The translations under genes and the position numbers were made by a program. A DNA stretch of 64,000 bases from Haloechinothrix halophila YIM 93223 (GTDB taxonomy: Bacteria; Actinomycetota; Actinomycetes; Mycobacteriales; Pseudonocardiaceae), in assembly GCF_000504245.1 (NCBI RefSeq), contig NZ_KI632509.1, positions 4,677,502 to 4,741,501 of the forward strand, written 5' to 3'. A model generated the notes under the pieces. The model did not search any database. It was not told where the DNA came from and worked only from the letters and a program-made list of their open reading frames with translations. Each line of letters opens with the position of its first letter. Position 1 is the stretch's first letter. This document shows, one piece after another, positions 10,488 to 19,654 of this stretch.

Positions 10488-11549
10488 CGGGCGACTCCGG
10501 CGCGTTGCGCAAGACCGCGCAGGCCGGCATCGCGACGCGGCGTTCCCGGGCGAGCAGGTCATTGATCAACCGGTTCGCGTCGGTGCTGTGGCGCACCAAT
10601 TCCGGTGCGACCCGTTCGGCGTCAAGCAGGTTGATCACCGCATGCGCGTCCTCGTTCAGGGCGCTGTTTGCCCACGCACTGTCGAGACACACCTGGGCTT
10701 GTCTGCCGCGCAGCTGGTCGGGGATGACAACGGTGTCCAGCCGGTCGGCGATGTCGAGAACCTCACGCGGCTGTTCGAGCGCGAGGGCCGCGCTCATGCG
10801 GTGGATCCGCACGTTGCTCGGGCCGAACGCGGTCCAGCCGATGTTTCCATCGGAACCGAGTTGGTCGGCAAGGTGTTCGGCGTGGGTGAGCCGTTCCCTG
10901 GTCGCGGCCCGATCATTCCGTCGGGCGGCGATGATCGCCGATGAGGGTGAGCGCACCGCGCCAGGTCAGACTTTGCGGGCTTCGATCACTGATCTTGGCG
11001 AGGGATTCGCCCGAGAGCCGTTCCGCGAGTTCGCTGCGGCCAGTCTTAAGTGCGGCGCAGACCAACTGGTAGGTGGCGGCCGCCATCGCATAACGGTCGT
11101 CGGCCAGTTGGGCGGCTTCCCGGGCTCGGGTGGCCGATTTCCAGGCCGCGGAACCGTGACCGATCTTCGTCGCCAGTTTCGCACCGACAACCTCAACGCT
11201 ACACAGGAGCCGCAGCGCGTTTCGACGATCGCTCGGTGGCGCTTCATCGACGAATGTCCGCGCGGCGGTAGTGAGCCTGGGCAGGATCGTGCCTAGCTCT
11301 TGATACCTCGTTGCCTGGTAACAGTGGTGGGCGTGCGAGACCAGCTGCACGATCTCCTCGGGGGCCAATGGACCGCTGATGTACGCGGTGGCGCTCTCGC
11401 CGAGCCGCGAGTTCGGGCTGGCACTTGACGTGTCCGTTGATCCTCCTCGGCGTTGGCTCCGTGCGACGGCGACTGCACGCCGCGCTGAAGCGGAAGTGGA
11501 TCAGGGTACGGCCGACGGGCAACTCATCGGTCTTGACGGTGCCACGCAT
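10471..11549 (-). pseudogene. Decayed XRE/TPR-type transcriptional regulator
   Basis: The remnant needs three frames. The N-terminus reads TDELPVGRTLIHFR, the usual opening of Pseudonocardiaceae XRE regulators. The rest of the helix-turn-helix domain is missing. A second frame reads LGESATAYISGPLAPEEIVQ, then helical repeats such as LVSHAHHCYQATRYQELGTI up to LTWRGALTLIG. A third frame, entered at about 10930-10945, reads IIAARRNDRAATRERLTHAE and ends at 10471. Intact relatives are about 400 residues with an N-terminal HTH and TPR-like helices. Loss of the HTH plus a frameshift argues for a pseudogene, leaving the downstream flavoprotein without its usual partner. Confidence 0.75.
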
Positions 11550-11579
11550 CCACCACATCAGAATGCCGGTACCGGATGT

Positions 11580-12231
<652 letters not shown>

Positions 12232-12329
12232 CTTCGCCAGGCAAATAGCCAATGGAAAACGGCAAACAGCTACTAATCCGGCGCAAATCGCGCCATTTCC
12301 CCGGCGAAGCTGCGGCACATACGTTGCCG

Positions 12330-13205
12330 TCAGCGGGCGTCCAGCAGTTCCTTCAACTTCTCCGAGAACGCGGCCGGTTGGCCCGGCATGCCGTACTCGT
12401 CGCGGAGGAATCCGCCGTGATGACTAGGGAAGGTGACCACCTCAGAGCCGAGGCGGTCGGCGATCGCGTGCGTCGCCCGTGCCGTCAGCTGGCCTTCGGA
12501 TTCCACACCCGCCGCCAGGTGGATCGTGGTGGATGCCGCCCGCAGGGCGTCGAAGTCGAGCTCGTAAGACGGGATGGTGAGCATGGCGCTACCCAGCAAT
12601 GGGTCGTCCCGATTGCCGTCGTCCTCGGTCGGCAGCCCGAACTGAGCTGGATCCGGTGCGGGCCGCTCGGCCCAGTCCTTGGGCAGTTCACCGGTGTAAC
12701 TGGTCAGCGCGATGAACTTGGCCATGGCCGCACCCATGCCGTCACGCTGGTACGTCTCGTGAATGTCGCGGCAGGCCGTCTCGAGTTGCTCGCGGTCGGG
12801 CAGCACCGATGCCGTCGGCGGCTCGTGCGCGACCAGGATCCGCACCTGCTCGGGGTGGGCGGCAACCAGCGCCAGGGCGTTGATCGCACCGCCGCTGCTG
12901 CCGAAGATGTTCACCGCGGGCAGACCCAGATCCTCGATCACGCGGTGCAGGTCGTCGGCGTGCACGTCCGGTGTGACCTCGGTGTCGTCGGTGAGCTCGC
13001 TGCGCTCGGTGTGGCGCGGATCGTAGGTCACCACGGGGCGGTCGGTGAGATAACCGGCCAACGTACCGAACCCGGCTGCGGCCATCGGCGAGCCGATCAG
13101 GAACACGGCGCGCTCGGCGGCGCCGGGGGCGAACAGATCACCGCGAATGTCGTACCGCAGCCGCGCGCCCGGTACGTCGAGGACGCGGGTTTCGATGCTG
13201 GACAT
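12330..13205 (-). CDS. Alpha/beta-hydrolase
   Basis: A 291-residue serine hydrolase starting at ATG 13203-13205, with GGAGG 4 nt upstream. The oxyanion region is VFLIGSPMAAAGF. The nucleophile elbow is NIFGSSGGAINAL (GxSxG). VRILVAHEPP follows, and the catalytic His is in FPSHHGGFLRDEYG near the C-terminus. There is no signal peptide, so it acts in the cytoplasm. Proteins of this type are annotated as general hydrolases or haloperoxidase-like enzymes; the substrate is unknown. No operon partner is seen. Confidence 0.88.
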   Translation of the reverse strand: MSSIETRVLDVPGARLRYDIRGDLFAPGAAERAVFLIGSPMAAAGFGTLAGYLTDRPVVTYDPRHTERSELTDDTEVTPDVHADDLHRVIEDLGLPAVNIFGSSGGAINALALVAAHPEQVRILVAHEPPTASVLPDREQLETACRDIHETYQRDGMGAAMAKFIALTSYTGELPKDWAERPAPDPAQFGLPTEDDGNRDDPLLGSAMLTIPSYELDFDALRAASTTIHLAAGVESEGQLTARATHAIADRLGSEVVTFPSHHGGFLRDEYGMPGQPAAFSEKLKELLDAR

Positions 13206-13604
13206 GGCGCCTCCCTCTCCAAACAATAGCCCTTATCCGTAAGACTCGTTGAAATCATTGAAGATGTCCGCCAGCTGCGTCCGTGTCATTCCCGGTGGCA
13301 TCGTCATCGGAGGTCCATAGGTTCCCTCAACGGCTCTTTTCAAACGTTCGGATGCATGCATATCCGCACCACAGAGCCGTGGGACATAGCGACCGTACGC
13401 AGCCACCGGATTATGAATGACGACAGTCCGCAATGCACATCTGCTGCTCTCCACCAAAACACATACCCCGAGCGCCCCGCCCGGGTAATCTCGTCGTTCG
13501 CAACGACCACTGGCCAGGGTCGTAACGCCCCGGCGTGACCGATGAGTCACTTACATGCTGGTCGGACCTGGTGAGGAGCATCCGCAGATTGGCGAGGGAG
13601 CAAC
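13206..13604. other. Mostly non-coding gap with one doubtful small ORF
   Basis: The 400 bp between the hydrolase start and the oxidase start carry the promoter of the hydrolase and a minus-strand open frame at 13233-13550. Its C-terminal part (HASERLKRAVEGTYGPP, then TRTQLADIFNDFNESYG) looks protein-like. The N-terminal half does not, and no good ribosome site is seen. I recognise no family. It could be a gene remnant, like several neighbours. Confidence 0.35.
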
Positions 13605-14147
13605 ATGGTGACGGAGCCGAGCGGGCAGCGCGTCCCGGAGTTCAGCGAGCCAAGCAGCAGCGCCGTCCCCTGGAGCGACGTCGAGCAGGTGTTGCGCGAG
13701 TCGGAGATGTTCTGGCTGTCCACCGTGCGCCGGGATGGGCGTCCGCACGTGGCACCACTGCCCGCGATGTGGCTGGACGGCGAGCTGCATTTTTGCACCG
13801 GAGCGCACGAACAGAAAGCCCGCAACCTCGAGTCGGACCCGCGTTGTGTGCTCACCACCGGCACGAACTCGTACCGCTCTGGCCTGGACGTGGTCGTCGA
13901 GGGCACCGTGGCGCAGGTCAGCGACGAGGCAACGTTGACCCGGCTGGCTCAGCTGTGGCGGGACAAACTCGGCTGGCCGTTCGAGGTTGTCGACGGACAG
14001 TTCAGCGATCCCGGCAACGACGACCACCGGGCACCCGTCTTCGCCGTGACACCGGCCAAAGTGCTGGCCTTCAGCAAGGCCCCATACAGCCAGACGCGCT
14101 TCACGTTCCCGGCCATCGGTGTTCCGGGTGCCGTCAGACATAGCTGA
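13605..14147 (+). CDS. Pyridoxamine 5'-phosphate oxidase-fold / F420-type flavin protein
   Basis: A 180-residue split-barrel protein. The FMN/F420-binding core reads FWLSTVRRDGRPHVAPLPAM, then ELHFCTGAHEQKARNLES and NSYRSGLDVVVEGTVAQVSD, the standard succession of strands in the PNPOx-like family. The ATG at 13605 is preceded by GAGGGAG. Actinobacterial members of this size usually bind FMN or F420 and reduce or bind diverse cofactors and toxins; which one cannot be told. The gene is monocistronic and convergent with the endonuclease V-like gene. Confidence 0.85.
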   Translation: MVTEPSGQRVPEFSEPSSSAVPWSDVEQVLRESEMFWLSTVRRDGRPHVAPLPAMWLDGELHFCTGAHEQKARNLESDPRCVLTTGTNSYRSGLDVVVEGTVAQVSDEATLTRLAQLWRDKLGWPFEVVDGQFSDPGNDDHRAPVFAVTPAKVLAFSKAPYSQTRFTFPAIGVPGAVRHS

Positions 14148-14218
14148 ACAACGGCGGAAAACCTCAGCAGCCACGAGGACCAGGCGAGGTTGGCCAACAG
14201 GATGAGCTTCGCGACCGT

Positions 14219-14896
14219 TCACAGCACACCAGCTCGCGCGGCCCGAGCCAGCCTCCTGGCTTCACGCAGCGGCGTTGGCGTCCGGTGTTTGGCGCACGCC
14301 GACACCACCCGCACCGCGACGTCCGGATCGGTGCGCCACCCGGCGTGCACCGCGACCGGCCGACGTCCTTGCCGTGTCCGCAACCAATAGGCGACGACAT
14401 CTCCCGCGAGCGCCACCGGGCTGGTCGCGCCACGTTCGTCAGGCGGCCACTCCCCTCCGGCGAGCAGCAGGCGATGCGTGACGCCAACCGTCGGCAGGTC
14501 GAGCATCGCACCGAGTTGTACCGCGAGACCGCAGCGGCGCGGATGGTCACGCCCAGTCGCGTCAACAAGCAGCACGTCGGGCGGCTGCGGCATGAGCCGC
14601 ACGACCGCGTCCAGTACGGGACCGACGCGCAGTGCGAGCAGCCCCGGCCGGTAGCTCCAACCAGCCGCGCTGGACGTCGTCGCGTGGCAGACGCGGCGGC
14701 GCCGATACGCCGCCGCACCAGCCCAGACCGGGTCTCCAACAGCGCCGGGACCGGCATACCCCTTCGGAAATGCCGCGAAGCATCCACCGATCAGCGGCTC
14801 GGCAGGTGGCCGCCACGGTTCCGGGTCAGCGGCCGCGAGTTCGTGCTGTGCTGCCACGAGGGCGTCGACGGTCGTCGGCCACTGCGTCATGCTCAC
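14219..14896 (-). CDS. Endonuclease V homologue lacking two catalytic acidic residues
   Basis: A 225-residue protein whose central region clearly belongs to the endonuclease V (deoxyinosine 3'-endonuclease) fold: SYRPGLLALRVGPVLDAV, PPDVLLVDATGRDHPRRCG, LDLPTVGVTHRLLLAG. In active enzymes the first strand has Asp (GVDVAF type) and the PGLLAFRE motif has a catalytic Glu. Here these positions read GGCFAAF and ALRV, so the Asp is replaced by Phe and the Glu by Val, while the VDATG Asp remains. It is therefore unlikely to cut DNA in the usual way. It could bind nucleic acid or do something else. The GTG at 14896 overlaps the stop of the phosphodiesterase gene (GTGA). Confidence 0.8.
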   Translation of the reverse strand: MSMTQWPTTVDALVAAQHELAAADPEPWRPPAEPLIGGCFAAFPKGYAGPGAVGDPVWAGAAAYRRRRVCHATTSSAAGWSYRPGLLALRVGPVLDAVVRLMPQPPDVLLVDATGRDHPRRCGLAVQLGAMLDLPTVGVTHRLLLAGGEWPPDERGATSPVALAGDVVAYWLRTRQGRRPVAVHAGWRTDPDVAVRVVSACAKHRTPTPLREARRLARAARAGVL

Positions 14897-15384
14897 GTCA
14901 CCGGCACGATCCGGGCGTCGACCAGCGTGCCGTCGTCGATCCGCAGCAGGCCGATGGTGCCGTGCGGCTGGCGCCTGCGGTCGGTTGGCGAGCCCGGGTT
15001 GAAGATCCGCAGCCGGTCGCCGGATTCATCCATCGGGATGTGCGAGTGGCCGAACACCACGAGATCGGCGGACGGGAACCGGCGCCGCATCCTGGCGAGC
15101 CTGCCCTGGGCCCGACCGGCGTCGTGGATCATGCCGACGCGCAGCCCGGCAAGGTCTACCTCCAGGACATCGGGCGCACCCCAGTCCGCGACGTCCTGCC
15201 GGTCGTTGTTGCCGAAGACCACGTACACCCGTGCGTATTCCGCGAGTTCGTCGAGCACATCGGCGGTACACACGTCACCGCCATGCAGGATGACGTCCGC
15301 GTGCTTGAGGTGTTCAGCGACCGCAGGCGGGCACGACTTCCACCGGCGCGGCGCATGCGTGTCGGACAGGACAACGACGTTCAC
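14893..15384 (-). CDS. YfcE/MJ0936-type metallophosphodiesterase
   Basis: A 163-residue calcineurin-like phosphoesterase. The metal-binding series is visible: VVLSDTHAPRRWK (DxH), VILHGGDVCTAD (GD), VYVVFGNNDRQD (GNND), GMIHDAGR and VVFGHSHIPMDESG (GHSH). The GTG at 15384 is chosen because it sits directly before the first strand; the longer open frame upstream has no homology. Members hydrolyse phosphodiesters with Mn2+ or Ni2+; the natural substrate is unknown. It is translationally coupled to the endonuclease V-like gene and follows the amidohydrolase closely. Confidence 0.88.
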   Translation of the reverse strand: MNVVVLSDTHAPRRWKSCPPAVAEHLKHADVILHGGDVCTADVLDELAEYARVYVVFGNNDRQDVADWGAPDVLEVDLAGLRVGMIHDAGRAQGRLARMRRRFPSADLVVFGHSHIPMDESGDRLRIFNPGSPTDRRRQPHGTIGLLRIDDGTLVDARIVPVT

Positions 15385-15398
15385 GCCGCCATTGTGCG

Positions 15399-16211
15399 TC
15401 ACTCCGGGAAGAGCCGCCGCGCGTTGCCAGACAGGAACAACTCTCGCGCCTCGTCGTCCAGGCCAAGCTCGTCCAGCCGCTTCAGTGCCTGCGCCGGGGT
15501 GACCATCGGGTAGTTGCTGCCGAACAGTACCTTCCGGCGGCCGTGGCCCCGCATGTACTCGACCAGCTCCGGCGGGTACCGGTGCGCCACATACGCCGAG
15601 GTGTCGATGTAGACGTTCGGGTACTTCGTGGCGAGCGAGATCATCTCCTGCGTCCACGGGTACCCGACGTGCCCGCCAATGATGACCAGCTCCGGGAATT
15701 CCAGCGCGACGTCGTCCAGATACGGGATCGGCCGACCGGTCTCAGATGTGCGCAACGGACCGGTGTGGCCAACCTGCGTCATGAACGGAATGCCCAGGTC
15801 GACGCACTCGGCGAACAGCGGGTAATACAGCCGGTGGTTCGGGGGCAGACCCCACAACCACGGCACGATCCGCAGCGCACGAAACCCGAGGTCGTGCACC
15901 GCCCGCCGCAGCTCTCGCACTGCCTTCATCGGGGAGCGGAGGTCGACCGATGCGACGCCGGTCAGCCGGTCGGGATGCGCCGCCACCCAACCGGCGACCT
16001 CGTCGTTGCTGATCAGCGCGCCACTCGCCTCGTACCACGCACACACCAGGCCACGCTCGACACCAGCCTCGTCCATCGCGGCGATGGTGGCGTCGATCGG
16101 GATCTCATCGGTGGGCGCCTCCTGCTTGGTCCAGCGGAGCACCGACTCCAGCATGTCGTGCTGGAAGAACCGCAGCGTCGGGTGCTGCATCCAAACGTCA
16201 ACGATCGTCAT
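15399..16211 (-). CDS. Amidohydrolase-2 family TIM-barrel protein
   Basis: A 270-residue metal-dependent hydrolase or decarboxylase of the ACMSD/amidohydrolase-2 class. The central part GFRALRIVPWLWGLPPNHRL, the metal-ligand His in FMTQVGHTGP and VIIGGHVGYPWTQEM, and the terminal VLFGSNYPMVTPAQALKRL are characteristic. The first HxH strand, VDVWMQHPTLRF, is altered from the usual DxHxH, so the metal site may be incomplete. Cytoplasmic. Relatives act on o-pyrocatechuate, gamma-resorcylate or unknown acids; no substrate can be named. It precedes the phosphodiesterase gene by 14 nt. Confidence 0.85.
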   Translation of the reverse strand: MTIVDVWMQHPTLRFFQHDMLESVLRWTKQEAPTDEIPIDATIAAMDEAGVERGLVCAWYEASGALISNDEVAGWVAAHPDRLTGVASVDLRSPMKAVRELRRAVHDLGFRALRIVPWLWGLPPNHRLYYPLFAECVDLGIPFMTQVGHTGPLRTSETGRPIPYLDDVALEFPELVIIGGHVGYPWTQEMISLATKYPNVYIDTSAYVAHRYPPELVEYMRGHGRRKVLFGSNYPMVTPAQALKRLDELGLDDEARELFLSGNARRLFPE

Positions 16212-16289
16212 GACGCCATGATGTCAGGGCGATGCAGCACAGGGACCGGGCGCGGCGCACAGACTGGGCTGTGCGCCGCGCCGCATGTT

Positions 16290-16737
16290 TCACGGGTGTC
16301 GTCCGATGAACGCCAGCAGCCGGGTCTGGACGTCGACGTCGTCGGGAACTTCGGTCCGTGGCCCGAACTGGCCACTCTTCCGCAGCACATCGTCCAGCGG
16401 CAGCATGCCCTCGAGCAGTTGTGCGCACTTGTCAGGGTCGAGTCGTTCGTCCTGTCCAGTCGCACGCGCCAGGTCCCACGTGTGCATGAAGACGTCCGAC
16501 GTGTAGAACCGGTCGGCAGCTCGACGCCCGCACCCGCTCGCAGGAACGCCGGGAACCACTCCACGAGGTGACGCACGACGTCGCGGGCGGTCCACCCCTC
16601 GCACGGCGCTGGGTTGTCCCATGCCGACGGACTCGCGCCACGAACGCGTCGGTGAACGCGGCGGCGATCCTGCGGTGCTCCTCCGCAGGGCCAGCCACGG
16701 CGGAGCGGTCCTTATCGCGTGAGCCACCGGAGCTCAT
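16290..16737 (-). pseudogene. DinB/mycothiol-dependent isomerase-type gene broken by two frameshifts
   Basis: Three consecutive segments of one TIGR03086-like protein lie in three different frames. The N-terminus is AEEHRRIAAAFTDAFVARV. A middle segment (from about 16622) reads AWDNPAPCEGWTARDVVRHL, the family signature. The C-terminus (from about 16515) reads DRFYTSDVFMHTWDLARATG to the stop at 16290. Joined, they make a protein of normal length (about 190 residues). Intact relatives are DinB-fold proteins acting with mycothiol or of unknown role. Two independent shifts make sequencing error less likely than real decay. Confidence 0.8.
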
Positions 16738-16861
16738 GCCGTCCTCCCGGACCGAATTACGAGGTTCACGCCGTCAGTATGCCGACACTGGCACCGAGAC
16801 ACCCCCAGCGACTCGGCGCGCCCTAGGCCACTTGTCGACATGTGTGCCCTCCGTCGCGGGC

Positions 16862-17436
16862 TCAGCGTACGACGCGGTACCGGAGATGAGTGGTCGTGCT
16901 GGATTCGAGCACATCGATCGGCCGCAGTTCGATGTGCTCGCTGCCGAGGTTGCCGAACAACCTGCGACCGGCGCCGAGTAGCACCGGAACCAGGTGGATC
17001 GACACCTCGTCGACCAATCCTGCCGCGAGGTACTGCTACGCGGTGTCCGCCCCGCCCATCACGCAGACGTCCTTGTCACCCGCGGCCGCCTGGCCTGCTC
17101 GAGCGCGCTCTCGATGCCATCCACGAACATAAACGGCGAACCGTCACCGAGGCCTTCCTCGTCGACCCCATGGGACACGACGAAAACCGGCGTACTACCC
17201 GCGGGACCCTTCCCCACGCCCCACCACGGCTTGCTGTTGTCGTAGGTGCGCCGACCGCTGATGATCGCGCCAGGCGCCGACTGCTCAAGCACCGTGCTTT
17301 CGACGTCGGTCCGGTCGGTCGTCAGCCAGTTGTGCAACCGCAGGCCACCCTCACCAAGGGGCTCGTCGGGACGGTCCTTCGGCGCGGCGATGAAACCGTC
17401 AAGGGACATCGTGATGTCGATGATTAGCTTTCCCAT
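16862..17436 (-). pseudogene. RibD C-terminal/DHFR-like reductase with frameshift and nonsense codon
   Basis: From ATG 17436 the frame reads KLIIDITMSLDGFIAAPKDR and continues to EQSAPGAIISGRRTYDNSKP, a typical dihydrofolate-reductase-family (RibD C-terminal domain) protein. Near 17095-17105 the frame shifts; the new frame reads GDKDVCVMGGADTA, then an in-frame TAG at 17036-17038, then QYLAAGLVDEVSIHLVPVLL and finally LESSTTTHLRYRVVR at 16864. The full protein would be about 190 residues. One indel and one nonsense change are both needed, so the gene is inactive. Confidence 0.85.
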
Positions 17437-17524
17437 GGAACCTCTCCCCTACCGTCGTCCCGGTCGACACCAGCCTGATCCCCGTGGCGTCGACCGGGCC
17501 TCCTCCGTACTCAGCTCGCGGCAC

Positions 17525-18031
17525 TCATGCCAGCTCCTCCAGCAGTTCATCCAGCAGTTCATCCAGTTGCTCGAAGGACTCACGGATGCCGGTCTCCATG
17601 CCACTGGCGATCATCGCGTCGCGGTCCTCGACCCTGTCCACAACGGACGTCGTCGTCACACGGGTGCGGCCACCGAGGTCTTCGAAGATCGCCTTCTCCA
17701 GCGAAACCCCCTCGGGCATACCCTCGAAGGTGAACGTCTGCACGATGCGGTCGTGTGGGCGCACCTCGTGGAAAACACCCCGGAACGCGTACTCGCTGCC
17801 GTCTGCGTCGACGTGCCGGTACCGGTAGGAGCCACCGGTACGAGCGTCGAACTCATCGATGTGCATCGTGAGTCTGCGCGGACCGAGCCACTGGCTGACC
17901 AGCTCCGGCTCGGTATAGGCGCGAAACACCAGCTCGGGCGGCGCGTCGAACTCCCGAGTCAACACGATCGTCGGCACGTTGGGATCCGCCACGATCTCGG
18001 TCTCGTTGTGGTGAGTGGTGTTGGTGGTCAT
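17525..18031 (-). CDS. SRPBCC (AHSA1/CalC-type) domain protein
   Basis: A 168-residue START-like ligand-binding protein. VLTREFDAPPELVFRAYTEP, LVSQWLGPRRLTMHIDEFDA, GGSYRYRHVDADGSEYAFRG and the terminal ESFEQLDELLDELLEEL match the AHSA1 group. It is coupled to the ArsR regulator by ATGA. ArsR-SRPBCC pairs are common; the SRPBCC member probably binds a hydrophobic ligand, but its role is generally unknown. Cytoplasmic. Confidence 0.88.
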   Translation of the reverse strand: MTTNTTHHNETEIVADPNVPTIVLTREFDAPPELVFRAYTEPELVSQWLGPRRLTMHIDEFDARTGGSYRYRHVDADGSEYAFRGVFHEVRPHDRIVQTFTFEGMPEGVSLEKAIFEDLGGRTRVTTTSVVDRVEDRDAMIASGMETGIRESFEQLDELLDELLEELA

Positions 18032-18393
18032 GATGCCTGTCCCTCCTGCGTGGTGCCGTCCTCCGAGGCTTCGTCTTTCAGCTGTTCGAGCACGACGTCC
18101 AGACGGCGGAACCGCTCCTCCGCCTCACGCCGATACCGTTCGATCCACTTCGTCATCAGGTCGAAGACCTCCGCTTCGAGGTGGCAGGGCCGCCGCTGCG
18201 CATCCCGCGTCCGGCTCACCAGCCCGGCGTCTTCGAGCACGCGGATGTGCTTGGACACCGCCTGCACGCTGACGTCGTATGGCTCGGCCAGCTCGTTGAC
18301 CGTCGCGTCCCGCACCGCGAGCCGAGCCACGATGTCGCGCCGCGTTGGATCGGCCAACGCTGAGAACACCTGGGACAGCTGGTCGTCCGTCAC
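18028..18393 (-). CDS. ArsR-family transcriptional regulator
   Basis: A 121-residue winged-helix repressor. QVFSALADPTRRDIVARLAV, then VNELAEPYDVSVQAVSKHIR (recognition helix) and VLEDAGLVSRTRDAQRRPC (wing), make a canonical ArsR domain. No CxC metal site is visible, so it likely senses something other than metal. The C-terminal helix is charged (ERYRREAEERFRRLDVVLEQ). It is the first gene of the pair with the SRPBCC protein. Symmetric TTCAAC/GTTGAA elements just upstream are likely its operator. Confidence 0.9.
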   Translation of the reverse strand: MTDDQLSQVFSALADPTRRDIVARLAVRDATVNELAEPYDVSVQAVSKHIRVLEDAGLVSRTRDAQRRPCHLEAEVFDLMTKWIERYRREAEERFRRLDVVLEQLKDEASEDGTTQEGQAS

Positions 18394-18407
18394 GTCATCC
18401 TCGATTC

Positions 18408-18476
18408 TTCAACCATCTCGTTGAATACGACGATACGACCCGTCGAGACGGTTGTCAACCCGATGGTTGAATACCG
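18408..18476 (-). promoter_or_regulatory. Candidate ArsR operators
   Basis: TTCAAC at 18408-18413 and GTTGAA at 18420-18425 form an exact 6-6-6 inverted repeat, directly upstream of the ArsR start. A second palindrome, GGTTGTCAACC, lies at 18450-18460 and another GGTTGAA just after it. All share the core GTTGA. Autoregulation is inferred. Confidence 0.6.
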
Positions 18477-18576
18477 TTCGCACGTTCACCCATCGCGGCT
18501 TCGCCGGGGACATCGCGCGATTCGCGCCGGATTCGCCGCTGTTTGTCCGTCTCTCGAGGCCGTTCGCCCGGCGAAG

Positions 18577-19581
18577 TCAGTGGGTCGCCGTAGGCTCCGA
18601 CACCGCGCGCTCACCCCGCGACTCCGGAGTCTCGCTCGGCGTCCCCACCGGCACCACCCGGCGCGACCTGCGACGCGAGATCGCCACGCCCAGCAGGCAC
18701 AGCGCGCCACCGGCGAAGCCGTACACCGTCGGCAACTCGGCGAGCCACACCCAAGACAGCAGCACCGACACCGCTGGCACCGCGTAGGTCGTCGCGCTGA
18801 GCCTGCCCGCGTCCATCCGCTTCAGCGCGTACGCCCAGGTGCTGAAGCCGATCGCGGTCGGGAACAGTCCTAAGTAGACGGTGCCGAGGATCGCGTCGGA
18901 CGGCGCCGTGGCCAGCTCACCGATGAGCTGCGGGGTCCATGGCAGCAGTGCGATGGTCGCGACAACACTGCCCAGCCAGGTCACGGTCATCCCATCAACC
19001 CGGCGCAGCGTTACTTTCTGGATCAGCACACCGGTCGCGTACAGCACGGCGGCGGTCAGGCACAGCACGATGCCGAGACCGTCGATTTGGCCTGTTGAGT
19101 CGAGCGCGATGACCGCCACTCCCCCGAACGCGATCACCGAACCAATCAGCAGCGGACGCGGGTAGCCCTCGCCGAGGAACCGGCCAGCACCGAAGGCCAC
19201 CAGCAACGGCGCGAGCGCGACCAGCAACGCCGCCGTCCCGGCGTCGACGAGTTGCTCGGCGGAGTTGAGCACGACGGTATAGCCGGCGAGCCAGAGCACG
19301 CCGTAGGCGAGGATCAATCGCAGCGACGTCCATGAGCGGGGAATACGCGGCGCACGCCGGGTCACGACGGCCACCATCACGGTCAGCGCCGCCGCGGCGA
19401 CGACGAGGCGCAGCAGCGCCATCGAGCCTGGCGAGAGCGTCTGGCCAATATCGCGGATGGCCACGAACGACGACGCCCACAGCAGCACGGTCACGCAGAC
19501 CGCGAGCAACGCCTTGACGTCAACCGTGCCGGACGCCGGAAGGATGCGAGGTTTCTGAAGTCGATTGGTCACGCCATCCAT
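18577..19581 (-). CDS. EamA/DMT-family membrane transporter
   Basis: About 334 residues with ten hydrophobic segments in two EamA repeats (first repeat from VKALLAVCVTVLLWASSFVA, second from IDGLGIVLCLTAAVLYATGV) and a charged, disordered C-terminal tail after SRRRSRRV. Such proteins export or import metabolites such as amino acids or purines; the substrate is unknown. The start is uncertain: ATG at 19581 is given, with GTG at 19590 and 19572 as alternatives. It is divergent from a LysR regulator, which probably controls it. Confidence 0.88.
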   Translation of the reverse strand: MDGVTNRLQKPRILPASGTVDVKALLAVCVTVLLWASSFVAIRDIGQTLSPGSMALLRLVVAAAALTVMVAVVTRRAPRIPRSWTSLRLILAYGVLWLAGYTVVLNSAEQLVDAGTAALLVALAPLLVAFGAGRFLGEGYPRPLLIGSVIAFGGVAVIALDSTGQIDGLGIVLCLTAAVLYATGVLIQKVTLRRVDGMTVTWLGSVVATIALLPWTPQLIGELATAPSDAILGTVYLGLFPTAIGFSTWAYALKRMDAGRLSATTYAVPAVSVLLSWVWLAELPTVYGFAGGALCLLGVAISRRRSRRVVPVGTPSETPESRGERAVSEPTATH

Positions 19582-19619
19582 CCTCAGCACGCCAATGCAT
19601 CAGCACAAGCGAATATTTC

Positions 19620-19644
19620 TACACTACTGTTAAGCTAAGGTGTA
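19620..19644. promoter_or_regulatory. LysR-type divergent operator candidate
   Basis: TACAC at 19620-19624 is mirrored by GTGTA at 19640-19644 around the AT-rich core CTGTTAAGCTAAG, in the 73-bp gap between the EamA gene and the LysR gene. The spacing and the T-N11-A-like core fit a LysR binding site. Confidence 0.45.
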
Positions 19645-19654
19645 CAGTCGTCGC

